From NCBI GenBank assembly GCA_002254365.1, contig NIUT01000174.1, forward strand, positions 11,058-47,118: 36,061 bases of DNA, in the 5' to 3' direction. The notes below the pieces were generated by a model. That model made no database searches and was not told where the DNA came from. It saw nothing but the letters and a program-made list of their open reading frames with translations. The translations under genes were made by a program, and so were the position numbers. This stretch comes from Nitrospira sp. UW-LDO-01 (GTDB lineage Bacteria > Nitrospirota > Nitrospiria > Nitrospirales > Nitrospiraceae). Below, piece after piece: positions 22,911 to 32,171 of the stretch; the first letter of the stretch is position 1; each line of letters starts with the position of its first letter.

Positions 22911-23761
22911 AAACGTGGTTTTTCACCAGACGACTCGCTGGATCCCAATCCCCAGGCCGTCTGCATACAATCCAAACAGAGGGCCAGATGCCAAATCCGA
23001 TAATCGCACCCGTACCCCTGAACAAACATCTCAGCCCATTGAGATCGCGATAAACAGGGGTAGTGATCCGGTTCGCTCTTTCGATAATGCCCCTGTGCCA
23101 CACGGATCAGCCGTTCAGCCTCGCTGTTGAACCGCTGTCGATGACGCTGCCGCTGGTTGTCCAACTCCACCAACTCCGCCTTCGTCAAGCCCATCTCGTC
23201 CATCGTCCGCTGCCAGCCGCTCTCACGCCATCGACGAAAATTCTTATAGATGCGTTGGCTCTCCAACCCATTGAGCCCGGTGACGGCGATGACATCCCCT
23301 GCACCCCATCCATAGGAGTGATGGTACAACGCAATCAAGGCGTCTCGGCTCACCACCGCCCGTGCAACCAACCCATCGAGAAACCGCCCAAGCGGCTTCA
23401 GCAGGTCCGGGTGATAGCAAAACGGTTCCGGTTTGCTATGTTGTTTCGCGACCAACGAATCAAACAGGAATAACGGTCGGCAAGGGACTTCCGTTCGTCC
23501 ACAGACGAGAAAACGTTCCAAATATTCAGATCCCCAACGTAGCGCAAATTTTTCATGTTCGATGTCGTCGTTCCACTGACCGGTCTCGCGCAGGAATCGT
23601 TTTGTATAACCAGCCGCCCGATCCAACAAAATCGGCAAGGCCTGCGCTACGACCTGATCGAACTCATCCGAGGTCGCAACCACCTCTTCCAGGCGGCTCA
23701 CCGTTGCTGTCCGATCAGCAATAATGTGGCTCTTCCTGAGCGTATTTTGCATCGTCGCCAT
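22889..23761 (-). CDS. Unrecognised protein with possible C-terminal helix-turn-helix
   Basis: I do not recognise this protein of about 290 residues. It is soluble and rich in Arg, Glu and Leu, with no signal peptide or membrane segment. A middle region reads RDALIALYHHSYGWGAGDVIAVTGLNGLESQRIYKNFRRWRESGW. That run is reminiscent of a sigma-factor region 4 or other helix-turn-helix, with basic and aromatic residues in the second helix. The C-terminus has Cys and His (GCDYRIWHLALCLDCMQTAWG). I chose ATG 23761 (MATMQNTLRKSH). The frame is open to 23860, but the extra 33 residues look non-coding. A DNA-binding role is a guess. The 425-residue unknown protein lies just downstream. Confidence 0.7.
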   Translation of the reverse strand: MATMQNTLRKSHIIADRTATVSRLEEVVATSDEFDQVVAQALPILLDRAAGYTKRFLRETGQWNDDIEHEKFALRWGSEYLERFLVCGRTEVPCRPLFLFDSLVAKQHSKPEPFCYHPDLLKPLGRFLDGLVARAVVSRDALIALYHHSYGWGAGDVIAVTGLNGLESQRIYKNFRRWRESGWQRTMDEMGLTKAELVELDNQRQRHRQRFNSEAERLIRVAQGHYRKSEPDHYPCLSRSQWAEMFVQGYGCDYRIWHLALCLDCMQTAWGLGSSESSGEKPRLELQVRP

Positions 23762-24157
23762 ACCTATTGTGCCTGCACTGCCACATCGGGAGCATTGGAC
23801 AAATATGTGTTTTGAACACTGGTTTTGTCTGTTGTTCCCAACCGCCTCACTCTGGTACAAATCTATCGTTTGCTATTCTTCTGGTTGAACGTTTCCAGCC
23901 ATACGGTAATTCATCCGTTCAGTTTTCCGCAATCCCTCCCCCCTTTCGAATTAGAAAGCGTGATTCGGAATCCGATACTTTTGCGACTCGACACACTGCT
24001 TTCCGCACAAAACCGGAAACCCTGCTTTTCACTTGGCTAGAAAGAGGCGACAATCCTACGATGGGTTGTCACGAACCTTACGCCAAAAAGACTGACCGAG
24101 GGTCTTTACAATCGTAAACCTCCACAACCTCGTCAGCACTACAAAATCGCGACTCTT
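23762..24157. other. About 400 bases between the unknown gene and the calcium pump
   Basis: I see no supported gene. The stretch is AT-richer than its surroundings, which fits a promoter region for the unknown gene at 23761 (minus). No convincing -10/-35 pair or terminator hairpin was found downstream of the pump stop at 24158. CGAAT-N11-ATTCG near 23947 is a weak inverted repeat. Confidence 0.3.
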
Positions 24158-26983
24158 TTACGCCCTGACGACGGATGACCCTAATGCCATTTGCCGTCGA
24201 ACCCACTTGACCCCTTCAACGATAGCCAGTGGGAGCAGTGCCATGGCCACCATCAGTTCCCAATCTTCTATCGGTAAGGACGCGACCTTAAAGATAGGCT
24301 CCACGAACGGAATGGTGAGAATGCCGACTTGTAGAGCCAGAGAAGCCACCACCGCCCAGATGAGGGCACGGTTGGTCGTCACCCCCACGTGAAATAACGA
24401 CCAGCGATCGCTCCGGCAATTAAAGGCGTGGGCCAACTGAGCGGCAACCATCACGGTAAACGTCACCGTTCGAGCCTGGTCAATCGACTGCTGCCAGACA
24501 AACAGACTATACGAAAAGGCGCCCAGGGCAATGACCGCCAACATCAGACCTTCGCCGACGATGGTCCACAGCCTGCCGCCATCCAGTAAACGCGCCTGAG
24601 CCTGTCGCGGGGGCCGCTGCATCAGGTCCGGCGCTTTCGGATCGACCGCCAGGGCGAGAGCTGGGAAACCGTCCGTCACGAGGTTCATCCACAGAATGTG
24701 AATCGGCAGGAGCGGGAGCGGCAGGCCGAACAGGGTCGCAAACAGCATGACGAGCACCTCGCTCATATTGCACGACAAAAGAAAATGTACCGTCTTCCTG
24801 ATGTTGTCGAAGATACCCCGCCCCTCCTCGACCGCGGCGGCGATCGAGGCAAAATTGTCGTCCGTCACGACCATGTCCGAGGCTTCCTTGGTCACATCGG
24901 TTCCGGCAAGACCCATCGCCACACCGATATCCGAGGCCTTAATCGCCGGCGCGTCATTGACTCCATCACCGGTCATAGCGACAATCGCCCCGTTTCGCTT
25001 CCAGGCCTGCACAACCCGGAGCTTATGCTCGGCAGACACCCGGGCGTACACCGTCACACGCTCGATCTGCTGCATCAATTGCTCGTCGGTGAGACCATCA
25101 AGCTCAGCACCCGACAAGGCCATGTCGTCATTACGTTGCAATCCCAGCTCGCGAGCGATCGCGACCGCGGTCTCCTTGTGATCACCGGTGATCATGGCGG
25201 TTCTGATGCCGGCTTGCCGGCAGAGACGCACTGCCTCTGTTGCTTCAGACCGCAATGGATCTTTCATTGCGAGGAGCCCGAGAAAAATCAGGTCGCACTC
25301 GACTTCTTCATCAGCATTTACCTGGCGGCCCAGAGGTCTATAGGCGACGCCCAGGACCCGGAGGGCTTGCTGCGCCAACGACGCATTGGCGTCGTTAATC
25401 TGTCGCCGACGTTCTGCATCAAGCACCTCGATCCGTCCTTCTGGCGTGATATGTGTGGCACAGCGCTTTAGTAAGACATCGGGCGCTCCTTTGCTGTACA
25501 CCTTGCAGCCTTGCTCCGTTCGACGGACAATCGTCATCATCTTCCGCTCGGCATCGAACGGAATTTCTCTCTCCCGTGGCGCTTGGCCCTCCAATTCAGC
25601 CTTGGTGAGACCGACCTTCGCGGCCGCCACGAGCAACGCCCCCTCGGTCGGGTCGCCGATGATCCGCCAGATCCCCTTCTCTTGTTGCAATGTCGCGCCG
25701 TTACACAACACCGCAGCGGTCAGAAGATCGCGCAGACCAGGGGGAAGTGCTGATTGCTGGGTGCTGGGTGATGGGTGCTCCGGAGATGGGTGTCCTGATC
25801 GATCCGATGACTGAGTGTTCAGCACTCGTGCCTCGGAACTGTGTTCTTTGATTTCACCCACCGGCTCATACCCCTCGCCGGTTACCTCGAAGGTTTCGCT
25901 GCCGATCACTAACTTCGTCACCGTCATTTCATTTTTCGTCAATGTACCGGTCTTGTCGGTGCAGATCACGGTGGCGGAACCGAGTGTCTCGACGGCGGGA
26001 AGTTTACGAATCAGCGCATGCCGCTTCGCCATCCGCGTGACACCCAACGCCAAAGTGATGGTAACGATAGCGGGAAGGCCCTCGGGCACAGCTGCCACCG
26101 CCAGGCTGACGGAGACGAGAAACATCTCCACCAACGGTTCTCCCCGGAGAGAGCCGAGCACGAATACGATCGCGACCACACCGAGCGCGAGCCACAGGAG
26201 TGTCGAGCCGAATTGTTCCAACCGCCGCTGCAACGGAGTTTCGGTACGCTCTGCCTCAGCGGCCTTCTGAATCATGGCAGCAATCCGACCAAGCTCCGTA
26301 CCCAAACCGGTCGCCACCACCAGCCCATGGGCCTTACCGGAGACAACCACTGTACCCATGAAGACCATATTGCGTTGATCAGCCAACGGAACTTCGGCTG
26401 CCTCAAGCCGCTCTGCCTGTTTCTGCACCGGCGTCGATTCGCCGGTGAGTGAGGCTTCTTGGGCTTGGAAATTCGTCGTGTAAACCAAACGTGCATCGGC
26501 TGGAATCCGGTCCCCGGCTTCGAGAGCAACCACGTCTCCCCTGACCAATTCTCGAGCCGGGATGGACTGCAGTACGCCCTCGCGGATGACCCGGGCCATA
26601 GACACCGACATCTTGCGCAGTGCTGCCATCGATCGCTCGGCTCGGAATTCCTGCACAAACCCCAGCACTCCATTGAAAAACACGATGGCGAGAATCGCCG
26701 CTGCATCGACCCAGTCTTCTAGTAACCCAGAGACAATGGCCGCCCCGATCAGCACCCATACGATGAGGCTTGTGAATTGGGAGAGAAAAAGCTTCAGAAA
26801 GGAGGGAGGTGGAGCTTCGGGTAACTCGTTGGGGCCGTCTTGCGCCAACCGGCGTGCCGCATCATCGATCGGCAGGCCGCAATTGAAGTCTGTCTGGAGT
26901 TCCTCAGCCAGCGCTTCTGCCGACCGGACATACCAGGCTCTCGCGTTCATTCTCCCATTCATTACCTGCGATGTCTTATCCAT
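24158..26983 (-). CDS. P-type ATPase, Ca2+ type (IIA, PacL/SERCA-like)
   Basis: The 941-residue calcium-type pump has TGES, DKTGT (D343) and [12 protein letters not shown]. The SERCA calcium residues are visible: M4 [11 protein letters not shown] (Glu), M5 [11 protein letters not shown] (Asn and Glu), and M6 [14 protein letters not shown] (Asn, Thr, Asp). Ca2+ (or Mn2+) export from the cytoplasm is therefore the best call. The nucleotide domain carries an extra low-complexity segment (about residues 380-420: ...[16 protein letters not shown]...) encoded by 7-base repeats. GAGGGGG before the ATG supports the start, although ATGs at codons 8 and 12 are possible. It lies downstream of the CaCA exchanger on the same strand, with a 311-base gap between them. 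Confidence 0.94.
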   Translation of the reverse strand: MDKTSQVMNGRMNARAWYVRSAEALAEELQTDFNCGLPIDDAARRLAQDGPNELPEAPPPSFLKLFLSQFTSLIVWVLIGAAIVSGLLEDWVDAAAILAIVFFNGVLGFVQEFRAERSMAALRKMSVSMARVIREGVLQSIPARELVRGDVVALEAGDRIPADARLVYTTNFQAQEASLTGESTPVQKQAERLEAAEVPLADQRNMVFMGTVVVSGKAHGLVVATGLGTELGRIAAMIQKAAEAERTETPLQRRLEQFGSTLLWLALGVVAIVFVLGSLRGEPLVEMFLVSVSLAVAAVPEGLPAIVTITLALGVTRMAKRHALIRKLPAVETLGSATVICTDKTGTLTKNEMTVTKLVIGSETFEVTGEGYEPVGEIKEHSSEARVLNTQSSDRSGHPSPEHPSPSTQQSALPPGLRDLLTAAVLCNGATLQQEKGIWRIIGDPTEGALLVAAAKVGLTKAELEGQAPREREIPFDAERKMMTIVRRTEQGCKVYSKGAPDVLLKRCATHITPEGRIEVLDAERRRQINDANASLAQQALRVLGVAYRPLGRQVNADEEVECDLIFLGLLAMKDPLRSEATEAVRLCRQAGIRTAMITGDHKETAVAIARELGLQRNDDMALSGAELDGLTDEQLMQQIERVTVYARVSAEHKLRVVQAWKRNGAIVAMTGDGVNDAPAIKASDIGVAMGLAGTDVTKEASDMVVTDDNFASIAAAVEEGRGIFDNIRKTVHFLLSCNMSEVLVMLFATLFGLPLPLLPIHILWMNLVTDGFPALALAVDPKAPDLMQRPPRQAQARLLDGGRLWTIVGEGLMLAVIALGAFSYSLFVWQQSIDQARTVTFTVMVAAQLAHAFNCRSDRWSLFHVGVTTNRALIWAVVASLALQVGILTIPFVEPIFKVASLPIEDWELMVAMALLPLAIVEGVKWVRRQMALGSSVVRA
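25748..25782. repeat. Five tandem 7-base repeats inside the Ca2+-pump gene
   Basis: On the plus strand the units are TGCTGAT, TGCTGGG, TGCTGGG, TGATGGG and TGCTCCG. They encode residues 401-412 of the pump in a surface insertion of the nucleotide-binding domain. The style matches the heptamers at 10116-10200. The insertion has kept the reading frame open. Confidence 0.6.
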
Positions 26984-27294
26984 ACGTTTCGTCCCCCTCA
27001 GTTCTCAGCAGAGGGCATGCCAAGCGGAATGCAGACTAGGAGGCATCTTTCTGCTGTTCACTGTCGCGTAATGCCACGTGAACGGAGCATCATGGTAGCC
27101 AAATGCAACAGGAAGAATGAGGGGTGCAAAGAAGGATTACCAGTATGTCTTCTGAAATTTTATCGGCAAACCCTCTCTCTTGTACCTCGTCGTTCGCCTC
27201 TCGCTCCTTCGATCCTGAATTTCAGGTTTCACGCTTTACACGATTGAAAGCGACACGAGAACGCAGCTGACGGGTCTTCTCAACAACCGGCGCA
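26984..27294. other. 311-base gap upstream of the Ca2+ pump
   Basis: No gene was recognised. It presumably carries the pump's promoter (minus strand) and the end of the exchanger transcript. I saw no clear -35/-10 pair or strong hairpin; nothing else is supported. Confidence 0.3.
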
Positions 27295-28317
27295 TCACCC
27301 GTTGAAGAGCAGCCAGAGGCCCAGGATATAGACGATGATCATCAACAAGCTATCCGGCTCGATCAGCATGAATCTACGTTCGGCCCGGTAGATGATTCCC
27401 ATCAATCCAATGTTCATCATGACGATCGACCACAGGGCTGTGAGTGCATGAGCGGAGCTGACGGCACTCAAGAGTCCTCCCTGCTGATAGGCGAGATCAG
27501 CAAAGAAAAACGCCGCCATATTGAAGGCGTTGCTCCCGAAGAGATTACCGACGGCCAGATCGAAAGCACCCAATCGTATAGCCGAAATCGAGACGACCAG
27601 TTCCGGCAATGAGGTCGTAATCGCCACCAGTGAGGTCCCGATAAAGGTCGCCGTGATGCCGCTTTCTTCTGCGATCCGCCCAGCAGACCAGGCTAAGATG
27701 GGGGCGGCGATCAACAGTGCCAGGGTACCGATGGAGAACCCCCACAGGGCCCGGTGAAGCTCGTTGCGGTGACTTCCCTCCATGCTCGGCTGCTCAGGAT
27801 CTGTAATAGACTTGACAACGACTTGATGTTCAAGCTGACGATGGGTCATATCCTCTTGGCGAAAGACCAATCTCATGCCAAGAACATAGAGGGTGAGAAG
27901 CACCAAACTCTCAATGCCCACGCCGAGACGAACAACATCGATTCGTAACAGCACACAAAACGCCGCGAGACCCGTCAACACCATGGCGAGTGCCGCCGTC
28001 AGCGTATGTCCAAAAGCCGCCTGTTGCCACACGCGCTTGTGACGATAGAGAAGATCGATAAGCCCCAGTGTCAACATGTTGCTCATGCCGGCGCCAAAAA
28101 GGTTGCCGGCTGCAAGATCTGGGGCGTCCATCCACCCTGCGCTCATGGTCGTGAATACTTCCGGCAAAGACGTCGCACCCGCCATCAGGACCGCGCCGAC
28201 CCACACCCGACCCAAACCGGTCAATTCGGCAATCCGATCTCCATGGTGGGAGAGTCTGGTTCCTACGAGAACGATTACTGCTGCGGTGACAGCAAAGACT
28301 AATCCCGGAATGATCAT
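27295..28317 (-). CDS. CaCA-family Na+/Ca2+ (cation/calcium) exchanger
   Basis: The 340-residue membrane protein has two halves, each with the alpha-repeat that defines this family. Alpha-1 is MAGATSLPEVFTT followed by DLAAGNLFGAGMSNML. Alpha-2 is AITTSLPELVVSISAIRLGAFDLAVGNLFGSNAFN. About ten membrane helices are visible, with a cytoplasmic loop near 150-190 (HRQLEHQVVVKSITDPEQPS). Such proteins (YrbG, NCX_Mj relatives) exchange Na+ or H+ for Ca2+. Alpha-1 has GAGMSN where alpha-2 has GSNAFN, so the first ion site is slightly atypical. GGAG 8 bases before the ATG supports the start. The Ca2+ pump lies downstream on the same strand, which fits a shared calcium role. Confidence 0.92.
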   Translation of the reverse strand: MIIPGLVFAVTAAVIVLVGTRLSHHGDRIAELTGLGRVWVGAVLMAGATSLPEVFTTMSAGWMDAPDLAAGNLFGAGMSNMLTLGLIDLLYRHKRVWQQAAFGHTLTAALAMVLTGLAAFCVLLRIDVVRLGVGIESLVLLTLYVLGMRLVFRQEDMTHRQLEHQVVVKSITDPEQPSMEGSHRNELHRALWGFSIGTLALLIAAPILAWSAGRIAEESGITATFIGTSLVAITTSLPELVVSISAIRLGAFDLAVGNLFGSNAFNMAAFFFADLAYQQGGLLSAVSSAHALTALWSIVMMNIGLMGIIYRAERRFMLIEPDSLLMIIVYILGLWLLFNG

Positions 28318-28425
28318 GGCGAGTTCTCCGGAGGGGTCAAAGCGGCAGGACAGACCCCACAGTCGGGCAAGCTCTACCCGGCAAGGCGTGAAGACCCGAT
28401 TACAGTGGTGCGAGCGGCTGGGTGC

Positions 28426-28719
28426 CTACCATTGATCTCGGAAAAAGAGGAAGTATCCGATCGCGACTGCAATCGCTTGGAGCAGAATAAACCAGCGCAG
28501 GAGCCCCCAATGGGTTCCTGCTCGACTCTCCACCTGTCTCATACTGGCCATCATCGACGGCTGAGAGAGGATGAACGACGCCACCACTTCCCGAGCATCT
28601 TCTCGGTTGAGGTTTCGCTCAAGCTGAACCTGCTCGATCGCTTTATTGCGGTCGCCCTGCAACAGCGCTTCCAAAGCCTTCTTGGGAAGCTCAGCATCCC
28701 ATTGAATTTCGTTCGCCAT
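28426..28719 (-). CDS. Small membrane-anchored protein resembling the L7/L12 C-terminal fold
   Basis: The protein is about 97 residues (start MANEIQWDAEL). Residues 10-48 (PKKALEALLQGDRNKAIEQVQLERNLNREDAREVV) follow the helical pattern of ribosomal L7/L12 C-terminal-like domains (AI..V...G....A...V). A C-terminal membrane helix (LLRWFILLQAIAVAIGYFLFF) follows. The function of such anchored L7/L12-like proteins is not established. The frame is open to 28770, but codons upstream of 28719 look non-coding. The ribosome-binding site is weak. It lies just upstream of the exchanger (109-base gap) and is divergent from the aldehyde dehydrogenase. Confidence 0.65.
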   Translation of the reverse strand: MANEIQWDAELPKKALEALLQGDRNKAIEQVQLERNLNREDAREVVASFILSQPSMMASMRQVESRAGTHWGLLRWFILLQAIAVAIGYFLFFRDQW

Positions 28720-28807
28720 AGTTGGGGGAGTGTACCAGAAAAGACTTCTTCCCGTCTCCATGATTTCCACCCGATATTCGGTGAGGCTTCTGAATAACCT
28801 GCCTCTC

Positions 28808-28840
28808 GATTATCCCTGGGGGACATCCTATATAATGTGG
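28808..28840 (+). promoter_or_regulatory. Candidate promoter of the aldehyde dehydrogenase gene
   Basis: A perfect TATAAT box lies at 28831-28836, about 68 bases before the ATG at 28904. The expected -35 position (28808-28813) reads GATTAT, which is poor. A sigma-70 promoter with a weak -35, or one helped by an activator, is possible. An AAGGAGG ribosome-binding site (28891-28897) precedes the ATG. Confidence 0.4.
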
Positions 28841-28903
28841 TTGTAAGCGACCCACCCCCCTATACCGCATCCTCAAGGCGGGGATCGAAAAAGGAGGACA
28901 TTC

Positions 28904-30409
28904 ATGACTACCGTCACTACACAAATCCCTGTACACGAACACGTTCAATCCTTTGTCCGTACACCTCGCAAGATGCTGATCGGCGGTCGATGGCACGACG
29001 CTGCGTCGGGAAAAACATTTGCCACCTATAACCCCGCCACCGGCGACATGCTTGCCCACGTGGCCGAAGGCGATCGCGCCGATGTGGATCACGCTATCAC
29101 GGCAGCGAGAAAGGCTTTCGAGGGCGGTCCCTGGCGAAAGCTCACCTCCTCTGAACGTGGACGGCTGATCTGGAAACTGGCCGACTTGCTCGAAGCCCAT
29201 GCCGAAGAATTCGCCCAACTCGAGTCACTGGACAACGGAAAGCCGATCGGCGTCGCACGGGTAGCTGACGTCCCGCTTGCCGTAGACCTGTTTCGGTACA
29301 TGGCCGGTTGGGCGACCAAGATCGAAGGGAACACGATTCCCATCTCAGTCCCCTACACTCCAGGAGCTCAGTATCTGGCCTACACCCTCCGTGAACCAGT
29401 GGGAGTGGTGGCGCAGGTCATCCCCTGGAATTTCCCGCTGCTTATGGCGGCGTGGAAACTAGGGCCGGCCCTGGCTGCCGGCTGCACCGTGGTCTTGAAA
29501 CCGGCTGAACAGACGCCACTGTCGGCATTGCGATTGGGCGAACTGATCTGTGAAGCGGGCTTCCCAGACGGCGTCGTCAACATCGTGCCGGGATTCGGCG
29601 AGACCGCCGGTGCGGCACTCGCCGCACATCCGGATGTCGACAAAGTGGCCTTCACCGGCTCCACGGAGGTGGGGAAGCTCATTCTTGGCGCCGCGGCAGG
29701 AAACCTCAAGAAAGTGTCATTGGAGTTAGGAGGGAAATCACCGAACATCGTGTGCAAGGATGCCGACGTGGAATCCTGCATCCCGGGAGTGGCTAGCGCG
29801 ATTTTTTTCAACCATGGCCAATGTTGCTGTGCGGGCTCCCGTTTGTTCATCGAAAAGGGCATCTTCGACAAAGTCGTCGAAGGAGTGGCAGCCGACGCAA
29901 AGAAGATCAAAGTCGGGCCGGGAATGGATCCCACGACTCAAATGGGCCCCCTCGTCTCAGATGAGCAACAACGGCGCGTGCTCAGCTATCTGGAGTCTGG
30001 CTTTTCGCAAGGAGCAACGGCTGTGGTGGGCGGACGCAAACTCGGAAACAAGGGCTACTTTGTAGAGCCGACCGTTCTCGTGGATACGAAGCAAGATATG
30101 AAGGTCATGCAGGAGGAGATCTTTGGACCGGTCGTCTGTGCCATGCCGTTCACGGATATTGAGGAAGTCCTTCCGGCAGCGAACAACTCGATCTATGGAC
30201 TGGCAGCAGCGGTGTGGACCCGGGACATCAGCAAGGCCCACCGTATCGCGGCGGAGCTACGGGCCGGCACAGTCTGGATCAACTGTTACAACATCCTCGA
30301 TGCGGCCTTGCCGTTCGGCGGCTACAAACAATCGGGCTGGGGGCGAGAAATGGGCCACGACGCGCTGGAACTCTATACCGAAGTGAAAGCCGTCACCGTA
30401 CGGCTGTGA
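28904..30409 (+). CDS. NAD(P)-dependent aldehyde dehydrogenase
   Basis: The 501-residue soluble enzyme oxidises aldehydes to carboxylic acids. It has the class 1/2 ALDH pattern. The cofactor region is VIPWNFPLLMAAWKLGPALAAGCTVVLKPAEQTPLSAL. The general-base Glu is in LELGGKSPNIV and the nucleophile Cys in NHGQCCCAGSR. The C-terminal EIFGPVVCAMPF and PFGGYKQSGWGREMG motifs are also present. Length and spacing are normal. AAGGAGG 6 bases before the ATG supports the start. The substrate cannot be read from the sequence, but similarity is to general betaine/acetaldehyde-type enzymes. It is followed after 31 bases by the Lol-type permease, without obvious functional linkage. Confidence 0.96.
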   Translation: MTTVTTQIPVHEHVQSFVRTPRKMLIGGRWHDAASGKTFATYNPATGDMLAHVAEGDRADVDHAITAARKAFEGGPWRKLTSSERGRLIWKLADLLEAHAEEFAQLESLDNGKPIGVARVADVPLAVDLFRYMAGWATKIEGNTIPISVPYTPGAQYLAYTLREPVGVVAQVIPWNFPLLMAAWKLGPALAAGCTVVLKPAEQTPLSALRLGELICEAGFPDGVVNIVPGFGETAGAALAAHPDVDKVAFTGSTEVGKLILGAAAGNLKKVSLELGGKSPNIVCKDADVESCIPGVASAIFFNHGQCCCAGSRLFIEKGIFDKVVEGVAADAKKIKVGPGMDPTTQMGPLVSDEQQRRVLSYLESGFSQGATAVVGGRKLGNKGYFVEPTVLVDTKQDMKVMQEEIFGPVVCAMPFTDIEEVLPAANNSIYGLAAAVWTRDISKAHRIAAELRAGTVWINCYNILDAALPFGGYKQSGWGREMGHDALELYTEVKAVTVRL

Positions 30410-30440
30410 TGCACTGACAATCTGATAGCCAAGAGTTCAC

Positions 30441-31742
30441 GTGACTATGCAAAGAACCGGAGCAGCGGCCCTGCCCTATGAAATCTTCGTCGGCCTTCGC
30501 TACTTGCGCGCCAAGCGACGCAATCGGACGATTTCGCTGAACACGTTCGTGTCGGTGGCCGGCATCACGCTGGGAGTAGCGGCACTAATCGGTGCGGTCG
30601 GTATCATGACCGGCTTTCGGGAGGACTTGCAGAGTAAGCTGATCGGCACCACCGCCCATATCATCGTCCAAGGGCGGATGAAAGAACACATGACTGACTA
30701 TGCCCGTCTCACCGAGAGGATCCTGACGGTACCGGACGTTGTCGCAGCCACACCATTCGTCTTCCACCAAGTGTTACTCACCACGCAAAGCGGAGTTCAA
30801 GGCATCATTGTGCGTGGAATCGATCCGAAACGAGAAGCCACTGTCACTGAACTGGCCAAGAACATCACGGCGGGGCAATTGCTCAACCTCCTCACTCCAA
30901 TCAAAGTGACGCAGGCTCCGACCGGTGCCCCTCACGGCGAACGACGCACCGCTGAAACACCAGGCATTATTCTGGGCAACGAGCTGGCGCGCAAACTGAA
31001 CGTGGGCGTGGGCGATACGGTCAACGTCGTCTCTCCCGCCGGGCCGATCAGCGCGATGGGCATGGTACCCAAAATCCGAACATTCGCCGTGGTGGGCCTC
31101 TTCTCTTCGGGAATGTTCAGCTACGATTCTTCGCTGGCCTATATCGAGCTCGGCGAGGCTCAGAGATTTTTCAACTTGGGCGCGAGCGTCACCGGGATCG
31201 AAGTCAAGGTGACGGATGTCTTCCGTGCCGGCGACATCGCCCACCAGATCGAACAGGCGCTTGGATTCAGCCACGGGGCCAGAGACTGGATGCAGATGAA
31301 CCGTAACACCATCTCGGCCTTGAAGCTGCAGAAGACGATGATGTTTCTGCTCCTCGTCCTCATCACGGTTGTCGCCTCGTTCAACATCGTGAGCACCTTG
31401 ACGATGCTCGTGAAGGAGAAACAAAAAGAAATCGCCATTCTCAAAGCGATGGGCGCAACCGAGCGCAGCATCCGGCGGATTTTCATGCTGAATGGGCTGA
31501 TCATCGGCCTTGTGGGGACAGCCGTCGGCATTCCGTTGGGCTATGCCTTTCTGTGGCTGATTCAAACCTATTGGACCTTCGATCCGACCGTCTATGAAAT
31601 CTCGACCATTCCAGTTCACGTGCTGACGGAAGATGTGCTCCTGGTAGCCGGCTCCGCCATCCTGATCAGCTTTTTAGCGACGATCTATCCGGCCAATCAA
31701 GCCGCGAAACTCGAACCGGTCGCCGCATTACGGTATGACTAG
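30441..31742 (+). CDS. LolC/LolE-type lipoprotein-releasing ABC permease
   Basis: The 433-residue protein has the LolCE layout. The N-terminal helix follows the RAKRRNRTISLNTFVSVAGITLGVAALIGAVGIMTGF motif. A large periplasmic domain lies at about 65-300 and three C-terminal helices start at MMFLLLVLITVVASFNIVS; the protein ends NQAAKLEPVAALRYD. LolCE with the LolD ATPase moves lipoproteins from the inner membrane to LolA. Whether this is LolC or LolE cannot be said. The start is GTG 30441; ATG 30447 is equally possible. No LolD-like ATPase follows: the next sequence is a broken acetyltransferase on the other strand, and the lolC/E 3' end forms the junction. Confidence 0.9.
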   Translation: MTMQRTGAAALPYEIFVGLRYLRAKRRNRTISLNTFVSVAGITLGVAALIGAVGIMTGFREDLQSKLIGTTAHIIVQGRMKEHMTDYARLTERILTVPDVVAATPFVFHQVLLTTQSGVQGIIVRGIDPKREATVTELAKNITAGQLLNLLTPIKVTQAPTGAPHGERRTAETPGIILGNELARKLNVGVGDTVNVVSPAGPISAMGMVPKIRTFAVVGLFSSGMFSYDSSLAYIELGEAQRFFNLGASVTGIEVKVTDVFRAGDIAHQIEQALGFSHGARDWMQMNRNTISALKLQKTMMFLLLVLITVVASFNIVSTLTMLVKEKQKEIAILKAMGATERSIRRIFMLNGLIIGLVGTAVGIPLGYAFLWLIQTYWTFDPTVYEISTIPVHVLTEDVLLVAGSAILISFLATIYPANQAAKLEPVAALRYD

Positions 31743-32122
31743 ATCCACAGGGCGTGAAGCCAAAGCGTCGGTAGTACGCAGGGTTTCCCAACACCACGAC
31801 GGCCTCGAAGCTGAGATGCTTGCACTGTTCGAGGCCGGCGCGCACAAGCGCCGACCCGATGCCGCTGCGCTGATGCTCTGGCGCAACCGCCAGTGGCCCA
31901 AGGCCCATGATCTGTCGTTCGGGGTGGTCGGAGAGGACAAACGGGGGAAAACAGGATGTGCCGGACGATGACGCCTGCATCCTCTGCGAGGAGGGAGATA
32001 ACGGGTTGCGCGTGTCCGCGTAACACGGCGACGAGACGGGCTTCGGCCAGCCACCCAAATGCAGATTCATGTACTGCACAGACAGCAGTCAAGTCCTGTG
32101 TTTTTTCGGGTCGAATAGACAT
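31740..32122 (-). pseudogene. GNAT acetyltransferase, frameshifted and truncated
   Basis: The N-terminal part (MSIRPEKTQDLTAVCAVHESAFG... to VRHILFSPV) and the C-terminal part (LSDHPERQIMGLGPLAVAPEHQRSGIGSALVRAGL... to YYRRFGFTPCG) are in different frames. They meet at a run of T and C near 31938-31951. One extra base there would separate a normal GNAT reading frame. QRSGIGSALV is the acetyl-CoA-binding motif of YhbS-like enzymes. The family's last ~25 residues are missing: the sequence ends at the stop of the Lol permease. It is therefore broken twice, although a sequencing indel could explain the frameshift. Confidence 0.85.
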
Positions 32123-32171
32123 GCCACTGCTCAAGACAGATACCATACCGCGAAGCAACGCGTCCCCTTGA

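Noticed and set aside
24698-25471. 257-codon plus-strand reading frame opposite the Ca2+ pump
   Set aside because: The opposite frame carries the pump's DKTGT, TGDGVND and ion-site motifs. This frame is a shadow.
28405-28797. Plus-strand 130-codon frame opposite the small L7/L12-like gene
   Set aside because: The minus frame has a coherent helix pattern and a membrane anchor. The plus frame shows none.
30774-31619. Long minus-strand reading frame (281 codons) opposite the Lol permease
   Set aside because: It lies wholly within the permease gene. The translation is Arg/His/Asp-rich without domain pattern, as expected for an antisense shadow in GC-rich DNA.
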